The notes under the pieces were generated by a model that saw only the letters and a list, made by a program, of their open reading frames with translations, did not search any database and was not told the DNA's origin. Position numbers and translations under genes: made by a program. DNA of 7,977 nucleotides from Clostridiales bacterium (GTDB lineage: Bacteria > Bacillota > Clostridia > Oscillospirales > JAAYOS01): contig JAAYMG010000277.1 of the NCBI GenBank assembly GCA_012521525.1, positions 1 through 7,977 of the forward strand, in the 5' to 3' direction. Every line of letters starts with the position of its first letter. Position 1 is the first letter of the stretch. Positions 1-6,296 of this stretch are shown one piece after another.

Positions 1-1481
1 ATCCTCTCGAGGATCTCAAGCATGCGCCTGGTCCCCAGCCGGCAGGCCACGCATTTCCCGCAGGACTCATCCTGTATGAATTCCATAAAGTACCTTGCCG
101 TATCCACCATGCAGGTATCTTCGTTCATTACGATAAGTCCGCCCGATCCCATTATTGCTCCCAGCCCTGTGAGGGATTCATAGTCGGTGGGGACATTGAG
201 GTTCTCCTGGGTTATGCAGCCGCCGGAGGGGCCGCCGATTTGCGCAGCCTTGAACTTTTTGCTCCTGAGCATGCCGCCGCCGATGCGGAAGATTATCTCC
301 CCAAGCGGGATCCCGATCGGGACTTCTACGATCCCTGTATTGACGATATCGCCGGCCAGGGCAAAAACCTTTGTCCCGGGTGCCTTTTCGGTTCCGATCC
401 CGGTAAACCATTCGCTCCCTTTGAGGATTATGGCGGGTACGTTCGCGAAAGTCTCCACATTGTTGATTATCGTTGGCTTGCCGAACAGGCCTGCTTCAAA
501 CGGGAACGGGGGCTTCTGCCTGGGTTCGCCCCTCCTCCCTTCTATCGAGGCCATCAGCGCCGTCTCCTCACCGCATACGAAAGCTCCGGCGCCTATCCTT
601 ATCTCCATGTCAAAATCGAATCCCGAACCAAACAGGTCCTTGCCCAGCAGTCCGTAATCGCGCGCCTGGCCGATCGCAACCTTAAGGCGTTCTACGGCGA
701 GCGGGTATTCTGCCCTGATATACACATACCCCTTTCTCGCACCTATGGCATATCCTCCGATGATCATGCCTTCTATCAGGGTGTGCGGGTCACCTTCTAT
801 GATGCTGCGGTCCATAAACGCGCCCGGATCCCCTTCGTCCGCATTGCATACCAGGTATTTTGTATCCGAAACTGCCCGAAGCCCTGCTTCCCATTTGACT
901 CCGGTGGGAAATCCCGCTCCCCCTCTTCCGCATAGTCCGGATGCCTTGATCGTAGCCACGACCTGCAGCGGGGTCATGCCGGTCAATACTTTCGCCGCCG
1001 CGGCATACCCATCCCTGTCTATGTAGGATTCTATGTTTGCATGCTCTATTTCTCCGCAATTGCGCAGGGCTATCCTCACCTGGTGCCTGAAAAATTCAAT
1101 ATCGTCTATTTGGGGCACATGCCTGCGCAGCGCATGATCGTAGAAGGTGTACTGCTCGAGTATCCTCCCGTCGGTCAGATGCGCACGGATGATCTCCCTG
1201 GCGCTTTCGGGAGTCAGACCGGTGTAAAAGATCCTCTCGGGAAGGATCAGCATGACAGGACCTACGGCACATGTCCCCATGCATCCGGTTTCGTACACAA
1301 CAGCCTGTTCGGATAGCGACAGCCTTTTCAGCTCGTCTATGACCGCATCCCTGACCTCATGGCAGTTTGAGGATACACAGCCGGCTCCCGCGCATACCAG
1401 GATCCTGTAACTGTACTTCTCCTGCCTTGCCCTGTAGTCTGACCTTATCATTTCAAGGTCGGACGGCGTCCTTACTTTCAT
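1..1481 (-). CDS. hydB: HydB2: NuoF-like NAD(P)H/FMN subunit (3' end outside window)
   Basis: Second NuoF/HydB paralogue, predicted to bind NAD(P)H and FMN and pass electrons to FeS clusters of a cytoplasmic hydrogenase- or formate dehydrogenase-type complex. I translated it by hand from the minus strand. It stays open to base 1 and gives 493 residues, where HydB1 in this window has 598. Residues 30-71 form a thioredoxin-fold [2Fe-2S] domain with C30, C35, C67 and C71. The FMN loop GLCGRGGAGFPTG lies at 182-194, CNADEGDPGAF at 212-222, GAGAFVCGEETAL at 297-309, and the ESCGKCVACR start of the N3 cluster (C474, C477, C480) at 472-481. The fourth N3 Cys and any C-terminal ferredoxin domain are off-window. 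C184 stands where HydB1 has Arg. The start is uncertain: ATG at 1481 is used, but in-frame TTG at 1487 fits the GGGGGGTGA ribosome binding site better, and GTG at 1493 is possible. It lies 22 nt after the hydC2 stop, so it is probably cotranscribed. Confidence 0.93.
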   Translation of the reverse strand, partial: MKVRTPSDLEMIRSDYRARQEKYSYRILVCAGAGCVSSNCHEVRDAVIDELKRLSLSEQAVVYETGCMGTCAVGPVMLILPERIFYTGLTPESAREIIRAHLTDGRILEQYTFYDHALRRHVPQIDDIEFFRHQVRIALRNCGEIEHANIESYIDRDGYAAAAKVLTGMTPLQVVATIKASGLCGRGGAGFPTGVKWEAGLRAVSDTKYLVCNADEGDPGAFMDRSIIEGDPHTLIEGMIIGGYAIGARKGYVYIRAEYPLAVERLKVAIGQARDYGLLGKDLFGSGFDFDMEIRIGAGAFVCGEETALMASIEGRRGEPRQKPPFPFEAGLFGKPTIINNVETFANVPAIILKGSEWFTGIGTEKAPGTKVFALAGDIVNTGIVEVPIGIPLGEIIFRIGGGMLRSKKFKAAQIGGPSGGCITQENLNVPTDYESLTGLGAIMGSGGLIVMNEDTCMVDTARYFMEFIQDESCGKCVACRLGTRRMLEILER

Positions 1482-1503
1482 CCTCAAAACATTCACCCCC
1501 CGA

Positions 1504-2031
1504 TCAGTACCTGGAAAGGATCGCATCTATTTTGGCGGGAGTGACCTGTTTGTAGACCGTATCGTCGATCATCACTGCCGGTGCAAGCCCGCAAGCTCCT
1601 ATGCACCGCGCGATTTCAAAGGTGAATTTCCCGTCTTCAGTCGTGTCTCCGACTCCGACATTCAGCGACTCGCACAGATGGTCGACTATCTTCTTCCCGC
1701 CCCTTACATAGCATGCGGTACCCAGGCATACGCGAATGGTGTGCTGTCCCCTTGGCTTTACAGAGAAAAAGGAGTAAAATGACAAAACGCCAGCCACTTC
1801 GGAAAGCGGCAAATCGAGCGACCTTGCAATGAACTGCTGCACTTCCATGGGAAGGTACCCGTAAATCTGCTGGGCTTCATGCAGTACCTGTATCAGGCAG
1901 CCTTCCCGGTCCGCATATTTTTCGATCACTTTTTTGATTTCCGAGAACTTCTCTTCCGGTTGGGGAGATATCCGACTTCCTGACCGCGCTTTATCCGTCG
2001 ATTTCCCCGACCTGACCTGCGTCCGATTCAC
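1504..2031 (-). CDS. hydC: HydC2: NuoE-like [2Fe-2S] subunit, second module
   Basis: NuoE/24-kDa-type subunit that would pair with HydB2. It has 175 residues from the GTG start. A helical domain contains IYGYLPMEVQQFIA, followed by a thioredoxin-like domain with the four cluster ligands in CLGTACYVRGG and RCIGACGLAP (C102, C107, C143, C147). I chose GTG at 2029-2031 because AAGGAGG ends 8 nt upstream. In-frame ATG codons at 2088 and 2058 (194 or 184 residues) have no recognisable ribosome binding site. The first 20 or so residues are basic and low in complexity, and HydC1 has no counterpart; they resemble a flexible tail. It is the first gene of a putative second operon with its own upstream control region, and hydB2 follows 22 nt later. 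It differs clearly from HydC1 apart from the cluster motifs and core, so it is a paralogue and not a recent duplicate. Confidence 0.92.
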   Translation of the reverse strand: MNRTQVRSGKSTDKARSGSRISPQPEEKFSEIKKVIEKYADREGCLIQVLHEAQQIYGYLPMEVQQFIARSLDLPLSEVAGVLSFYSFFSVKPRGQHTIRVCLGTACYVRGGKKIVDHLCESLNVGVGDTTEDGKFTFEIARCIGACGLAPAVMIDDTVYKQVTPAKIDAILSRY

Positions 2032-2039
2032 AATCCATG

Positions 2040-2046
2040 CCTCCTT
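2040..2046 (-). promoter_or_regulatory. Ribosome binding site deciding the hydC2 start
   Basis: The minus strand reads AAGGAGG with an 8-nt spacer to a GTG codon at 2031. This is the only strong Shine-Dalgarno sequence near the 5' end of the frame, and it favours the GTG over the upstream ATG codons at 2058 and 2088. Confidence 0.75.
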
Positions 2047-2190
2047 CCGTTCTGTCATGTTCGCGCCTGAATGGGTAAGATCGAGCATTCCGAGATCAGT
2101 TATGTATATGGCCCCGTGCCATGCCGTTATATGTCTTTATAAGCATTCCCCCTTTGTTGTCCGTTTTTCCCCCGATGTCGAACAGTGTCG

Positions 2191-2199
2191 ATTATTACA
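2191..2199 (-). promoter_or_regulatory. Candidate extended -10 promoter for hydC2-hydB2
   Basis: The minus strand reads TGTAATAAT, a TGn element followed by a hexamer that differs from TATAAT at one position. The 11-mer containing it, TATGTAATAAT, closely resembles the TATGTTATACT upstream of hydC1. I see no good -35 hexamer. Transcription from here would give a leader of about 150 nt before the GTG start, which is long. Weaker -10-like strings occur closer to the gene, for example TATAAA near 2140, so the true promoter is uncertain. Confidence 0.35.
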
Positions 2200-2209
2200 T
2201 ATATAACAA
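2192..2209. promoter_or_regulatory. Weak Rex-like palindrome upstream of hydC2
   Basis: On the minus strand the 18-mer is TTGTTATATATGTAATAA. Against the clostridial Rex consensus TTGTTAANNNNTTAACAA it matches 11 of the 14 specified positions. It overlaps the candidate extended -10 element at 2191-2199, where a repressor could block transcription. It is much weaker than the site at 7455-7472, and the spacer is AT-rich, so a chance match is possible. Confidence 0.35.
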
Positions 2210-2234
2210 CAGAAGAGTTACAACAGAAGAGTTT
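2207..2234. repeat. 14-nt tandem direct repeat, two units
   Basis: Two adjacent 14-nt units, caacagaagagtta at 2207-2220 and caacagaagagttt at 2221-2234, differ only at the last base. The second unit is also the left arm of the hairpin at 2222-2263, so the same core occurs three times here, twice direct and once inverted. The first unit overlaps the end of the Rex-like palindrome at 2192-2209. Confidence 0.85.
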
Positions 2235-2263
2235 TACCTGACAATAGGCAAAACTCTTCTGTT
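2222..2263. terminator. Strong hairpin after hydA, possible bidirectional terminator
   Basis: A perfect 14-bp inverted repeat, AACAGAAGAGTTTT at 2222-2235 and AAAACTCTTCTGTT at 2250-2263. After one mismatch the stem gains 3 more base pairs (2237-2239 with 2246-2248), leaving a 6-nt loop. It begins 4 nt after the hydA stop codon. On the minus strand no T-run follows the stem, so as an intrinsic terminator of hydA it is atypical. On the plus strand ATTTTTA follows directly, the classical layout, yet no plus-strand gene is visible. It may end or stabilise the hydrogenase mRNA, or block antisense transcription. Confidence 0.6.
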
Positions 2264-2267
2264 ATTT

Positions 2268-4034
2268 TTACTCGGCTACCGCTACGCCGGGATATTTACT
2301 TCTTGCCTGATACTTTGTGTGTAAGATCTTGTGGGCTTTATGGCTTCCGGGCTTCTCAAGGTAGGTATCGTAGATTTCCTTGATGACCGGGTTTTCGTGG
2401 CTCTTGCGAAGCTTCATTTCCTTGTCTGCGTCGTAAATCGCTGCAGCCCTCTTCGCTCTCAGATCCACAAAGTTGCGTACGCTCTGCGGCTGGATGGGCT
2501 GACCGCCGCCGTTGACGCATCCTCCCGGACATGCCATGATTTCGATCATGTCGTACTGGGCCTCTCCGCTCTTGACCCGCTCAAGCAGCGCACGGGCATT
2601 GGACAAGCCTGACGCCACGGCTACCCTGACCAGCCTGCCGCCCAGGTCGTACTGGGCTTCCTTTATACCTTCGGTGCCGCGGACTTCGGTAAATTCGAGC
2701 TTCTTGAGCTCCTGTCCCGTGACTATCTCGGTTACTGTACGGAGAGCGGCTTCCATGACTCCGCCGGTCGCTCCGAATATCACACCCGCTCCGCTCGAGA
2801 TGCCGAACGCAGGATCGAAATCTTCGTCGGGCAGATCCTTGAAGCTTATGCCTGCAGTGGCGATCATCCTTGCAAGCTCGCGGGTTGTGATCGCCGCGTC
2901 CACATCGCGCAGTCCGGGTACAGCTTCCTGGTAATCGCGGAAACGCTCAAACTTCTTGGCCGTACACGGCATGATGGATACTACGAAGATGTCCTTGGGA
3001 TCTATGCCCATCTTTTCGGCATAGTATGTCTTCATCATCGCGCCAAACATCTGCTGCGGAGACTTGCAGCTCGAAAGGTTCGGGATGAATTCCGGGTAAT
3101 AGTGCTCGCAGAACTTTACCCAGCCCGGGCTGCAGGAAGTGATGAGGGGCAGGTTTTCTCCGCTGTTGAGGCGTTCAAGGAACTCGGTTCCTTCTTCCAG
3201 GATCGTAAGGTCCGCCGTCACGTCAACGTCGAATACCTTGTCAAATCCCAGCCTGCGCAGTGCTGCAACCATTTTTCCCTGGACGTTCGTCCCTACCGGC
3301 ATGTCGAAGCACTCGCCAAGCGTGACGCGTACGGAAGGAGCTGTACCGACAACGACGAACTTTGATTTATCAGCAAGCGCGTTCCATACCTTATCGGTGC
3401 AGTCGCGCTCGGTAAGGGCGCCGGTCGGGCAAACCGTTATGCACTGTCCGCAGGATACGCAGGCAGTTTCTTCAAGATTGCGGTCAAACGCGCAGGATAT
3501 ATGGGTTTCAAATCCCCTGTCGTTCGGACCGATGACTCCGATGCCCTGCATCTCTTTGCAGACAGCCACACAGCGACGGCAAAGGATGCACTTTGAGTTG
3601 TCCCTGATAAGATGTATCATCGAGTCCTCGATCTGGGGCTTCAATTCTTCGGGATGGCCGAAGCGCACGTCTTTTATATTGTAATCCTTTGCAAGCTTCT
3701 GTAGCTCGCAGTTCTGATTGCGGTCACATGTCAGGCAGTCGCGGCGGTGGTTGGAAAGGATGAGCTCAAGCGTCATCTTTCTGGCGTTGTATGCCTTCTG
3801 GGAGTTGGTGTTTATCTCCATTCCTTCCGCTACCGGATAAACACATGCTGCGACAAGACCTCTGGCACCTGATACTTCGGTTACGCAAATCCGGCATGCA
3901 CCGATGGCATTGATTTCCTTCATATAGCAGAGAGTAGGTATTTCAATACCGGCCAGGCGTGCCGCCTCAAGCACGGTGGCATTTGCGGGGCACTCGACCT
4001 CTACGCCGTTTACTTTCACTTTGACAGTGCTCAT
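2268..4034 (-). CDS. hydA: HydA: [FeFe] hydrogenase catalytic subunit
   Basis: Catalytic subunit (588 residues) of a cytoplasmic NAD(P)H-linked [FeFe] hydrogenase, HndD-like, interconverting H2 with protons and electrons. Domains in order: plant-type [2Fe-2S] with C36, C47, C50 and C64; His-ligated [4Fe-4S] with H96, C100, C103 and C109; two ferredoxin clusters with C149/152/155/159 and C192/195/198/202; the H-cluster domain with L1 TSCSPGW (299-305), L2 MPCTAKKFE (355-363) and L3 MACPGGCVNGGGQP (500-513); and a C-terminal small-subunit-type region from about 525 ending near KAHKILHTKY. The one odd residue is S302, where the commonest motif has a second Cys (TSCCPGW). AAAAGGAG sits 8 nt before the ATG, and hydB1 ends 19 nt upstream. 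With HydB and HydC it fits the trimeric or tetrameric hydrogenases that can bifurcate electrons between NAD(P)H and ferredoxin. Bifurcation itself is inferred. Confidence 0.97.
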   Translation of the reverse strand: MSTVKVKVNGVEVECPANATVLEAARLAGIEIPTLCYMKEINAIGACRICVTEVSGARGLVAACVYPVAEGMEINTNSQKAYNARKMTLELILSNHRRDCLTCDRNQNCELQKLAKDYNIKDVRFGHPEELKPQIEDSMIHLIRDNSKCILCRRCVAVCKEMQGIGVIGPNDRGFETHISCAFDRNLEETACVSCGQCITVCPTGALTERDCTDKVWNALADKSKFVVVGTAPSVRVTLGECFDMPVGTNVQGKMVAALRRLGFDKVFDVDVTADLTILEEGTEFLERLNSGENLPLITSCSPGWVKFCEHYYPEFIPNLSSCKSPQQMFGAMMKTYYAEKMGIDPKDIFVVSIMPCTAKKFERFRDYQEAVPGLRDVDAAITTRELARMIATAGISFKDLPDEDFDPAFGISSGAGVIFGATGGVMEAALRTVTEIVTGQELKKLEFTEVRGTEGIKEAQYDLGGRLVRVAVASGLSNARALLERVKSGEAQYDMIEIMACPGGCVNGGGQPIQPQSVRNFVDLRAKRAAAIYDADKEMKLRKSHENPVIKEIYDTYLEKPGSHKAHKILHTKYQARSKYPGVAVAE

Positions 4035-4053
4035 TGTACGATCTCCTTTTCCG

Positions 4054-5850
4054 CTAATTCTTTACGATCGCGCCGAATTTGCATTTTTCCATGCAAGCGC
4101 CGCACTTTATGCACTTGCTGGTATCGATCGTATGGGGCTTCTTGACTTCGCCGGATATCGCACCGACCGGGCAAACACGCGCGCATGATGTACAGCCTAT
4201 GCACTTTTCGGCCAGGATCTGATAACGAAGCAGGTTCTTGCAGACTCCTGCCGGACACCTCTTGTCAACGACATGTGCGATATACTCGTCGCGGAAATGC
4301 TGCAATGTGGACAATACGGGGTTCGGAGCAGTCTGGCCGAGACCGCACAGGGAATTTTCCTTTATGTGATAGCAAAGCTGTTCTGTAAGCTCGATGTCTT
4401 CCAGAGTGCCGTTGCCGCTCGTTATCTTATCTACAAGCTCAAGCAGGCGACGCATACCGATACGGCAAGGCGTGCACTTTCCGCAGGACTCGTCGACCGT
4501 AAACTGCAGGAAGAACTTCGCGATGTCGACCATGCAGTTGTCCTCGTCCATGACTATGAGTCCGCCCGATCCCATGATGGAGCCGACCGCAGCCAGGCTT
4601 TCAAAGTCCATCGGAGTGTCTATGAGAGATTCCGGAATGCATCCGCCGGAGGGACCGCCCGTCTGGGCAGCCTTGAACTTTTTGCCGTTGGGCACTCCGC
4701 CGCCGATTTCCTCGATCACTTCCCTCAGAGTGGTACCCATGGGTATTTCGACAAGGCCCGTGTTGGTGATCTTGCCGCCGAGGGCAAATACCTTGGTTCC
4801 CTTCGACTTCTCGGTCCCGATGGACGCAAAGGCTTCCGGCCCGTTGTTGATTATCCAGGGTACGTTTGCGTAGGTTTCGACATTGTTAAGAATGGTCGGT
4901 TTGTCAAAGAGACCCTTAACTGCCGGGAACGGCGGACGCGGACGCGGCTCGCCGCGATGGCCTTCGATCGATCTCATAAGGGCGGTCTCTTCGCCGCATA
5001 CGAACGCACCGGCGCCAAGGCGGACATCGAGGTCGAAGTTGAAACCGGTTCCGAAAATGTCCTCGCCGAGGAAACCGTATTCCCTTGCCTGCCTGATGGC
5101 TATCTGCAAACGCTTAACGGCAATCGGATACTCTGCCCGTACATATACATATCCCTGGTGAGCTCCGATCGCATAGCCCGCAATGGCCATCGCTTCGATA
5201 ATGCTGTGCGGGTCGCCCTCGAGGAGTGAACGGTCCATGAATGCGCCCGGGTCGCCCTCGTCGGCGTTGCAGCAGACATATTTGACCGGGTTATCCTCCT
5301 TCGCGGCAAACGCCCACTTCCTTCCCGTCGGGAAGCCGGCACCGCCGCGGCCGCGGAGTCCGGATGCGGTAATAGTATCGATGACTTCCTCAGGCGTCAT
5401 TTGGGTGAGGACCTTTGCCAGCGCCTGATAACCGTCATTGGCAATATATTCGTCTATGTTTTCGGGATCTATGACACCGCAGTTGCGCAGCGCGATCCTC
5501 TTCTGCTTTTTATAGAAATTGGTATCGTTCAGCGATGTCGCTACTTTGGCTTCCTTCAGATCTCCTTCGTAAAGAAGGCGTTTTACGATACGCCCCTTCA
5601 GGATGTGTTCTTCCACGATCTCTTCCACATCCTCGGGTTTGACCATCGAATAGAACGATCCCTCGGGATATACGATCACTATGGGACCAAGCGCGCACAG
5701 GCCAAAACAGCCGGTCTGGATGACCTTTACCTCATCTGAAAGGCCGCGCTTGTCAAGCTCCTTATTGAACTGCTTTATGATTTCCGGGCTGTTTGAGGAG
5801 GTGCATCCCGTACCTCCGCACACCAGCACATGGCTTCTGACTATATTCAT
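4054..5850 (-). CDS. hydB: HydB1: NuoF-like NAD(P)H/FMN subunit
   Basis: Flavin and pyridine-nucleotide-binding subunit (HndC/HydB type, 598 residues) that would pair with HydC1 and pass electrons between NAD(P)H and HydA. Residues 11-52 hold a thioredoxin-fold [2Fe-2S] domain (C11, C16, C48, C52). The FMN loop GLRGRGGAGFPTG is at 164-176, CNADEGDPGAF at 194-204 and GAGAFVCGEETAL at 279-291. A SLBB-type region follows, then the N3 [4Fe-4S] ligands in ESCGKCTPC (C456, C459, C462) plus C502. The C-terminus carries two ferredoxin clusters (C550/553/556/560 and C580/583/586/590), which distinguish HydB from complex I NuoF. C532 and C537 in RCPAGVC are extra cysteines that might bind metal. The ATG follows a GGGGGAG ribosome binding site with an 8-nt spacer, 20 nt after the upstream stop. 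NADH versus NADPH preference cannot be read from the sequence. Confidence 0.96.
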   Translation of the reverse strand: MNIVRSHVLVCGGTGCTSSNSPEIIKQFNKELDKRGLSDEVKVIQTGCFGLCALGPIVIVYPEGSFYSMVKPEDVEEIVEEHILKGRIVKRLLYEGDLKEAKVATSLNDTNFYKKQKRIALRNCGVIDPENIDEYIANDGYQALAKVLTQMTPEEVIDTITASGLRGRGGAGFPTGRKWAFAAKEDNPVKYVCCNADEGDPGAFMDRSLLEGDPHSIIEAMAIAGYAIGAHQGYVYVRAEYPIAVKRLQIAIRQAREYGFLGEDIFGTGFNFDLDVRLGAGAFVCGEETALMRSIEGHRGEPRPRPPFPAVKGLFDKPTILNNVETYANVPWIINNGPEAFASIGTEKSKGTKVFALGGKITNTGLVEIPMGTTLREVIEEIGGGVPNGKKFKAAQTGGPSGGCIPESLIDTPMDFESLAAVGSIMGSGGLIVMDEDNCMVDIAKFFLQFTVDESCGKCTPCRIGMRRLLELVDKITSGNGTLEDIELTEQLCYHIKENSLCGLGQTAPNPVLSTLQHFRDEYIAHVVDKRCPAGVCKNLLRYQILAEKCIGCTSCARVCPVGAISGEVKKPHTIDTSKCIKCGACMEKCKFGAIVKN

Positions 5851-5870
5851 CGTTTCTACTCCCCCGTCCC

Positions 5871-6242
5871 TTATTTGGCGGCTCCAATAGTGTACTCTTC
5901 TATGACCCTTTGGTTGACCAGGTGTTCGGCGACGATCATCCTGGCCTTGTTTTCGTCGACCTTCACGTAGGTCACCTTTTCCTTGCCGGGTTCATATATC
6001 TCAACGATCGGCTCCAGCCGGCAGACTCCGATGCATCCGGTCTGGGCCACGGTCACGTTCTTAAGCTGCCGGCGGTTGACCTCGTCTACGAAGGCAGCCA
6101 GGACGGGACGGGCACCGGCCGCAATACCGCAGGTTGCCATTCCGACCACGACGCGGACGTTGTTGCTGTTGTCAGACCGCATCTGGATGGTCTGCTTCAT
6201 TCTTTCGCGAATCGCATTCAGCTCTTCAATGGACTTCTTCAT
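5871..6242 (-). CDS. HndB-like small [2Fe-2S] ferredoxin-fold protein
   Basis: A 123-residue thioredoxin-like [2Fe-2S] ferredoxin-fold protein, resembling the HndB subunit of NADP-reducing [FeFe] hydrogenases. A charged helical N-terminus (about 1-28) leads into VVVGMATCGIAAGA (31-44) and TGCIGVCRLEPIV (68-80). Only three cysteines are present (C38, C70, C74). The usual C-x4-C pair is incomplete because its first position is V33, so either the cluster has a non-Cys ligand or the protein does not hold a standard cluster. It probably relays electrons or has a structural role beside HydB1. From memory, clostridial relatives share this pattern, so it is not a sign of decay. AAGGAG lies 9 nt before the ATG. 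The gene is 54 nt after the ATPase stop and 20 nt before hydB1. Confidence 0.88.
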   Translation of the reverse strand: MKKSIEELNAIRERMKQTIQMRSDNSNNVRVVVGMATCGIAAGARPVLAAFVDEVNRRQLKNVTVAQTGCIGVCRLEPIVEIYEPGKEKVTYVKVDENKARMIVAEHLVNQRVIEEYTIGAAK

Positions 6243-6296
6243 AAAAAATGTCTCCTTACGGTCTTTTTGTTAAAGTTCTGTTGAAATTAAGAACCG

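Noticed and set aside
240..935. Open frame of 231 codons on the plus strand.
   Set aside because: It is antisense to hydB2, whose minus-strand translation is a continuous NuoF-family protein. No domain is visible on the plus strand.
2096..2146. Short leader open frame of 16 codons on the minus strand, possible leader peptide of hydC2.
   Set aside because: The G-rich stretch that could serve as ribosome binding site is only about 1 nt from the ATG, and the peptide has no telling residue runs.
4273..5229. Open frame of 318 codons on the plus strand.
   Set aside because: It lies entirely antisense to hydB1, which shows all conserved cluster and flavin motifs. The antisense translation has no recognisable domain and reflects the biased codon use of the true gene.
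6267..6284. TTGTTAA half-site in the 54-nt gap between the ATPase and HndB-like genes, considered as a further Rex operator.
   Set aside because: Only one arm matches; the other arm, CTGTTGA, fits poorly, and no promoter is evident nearby.
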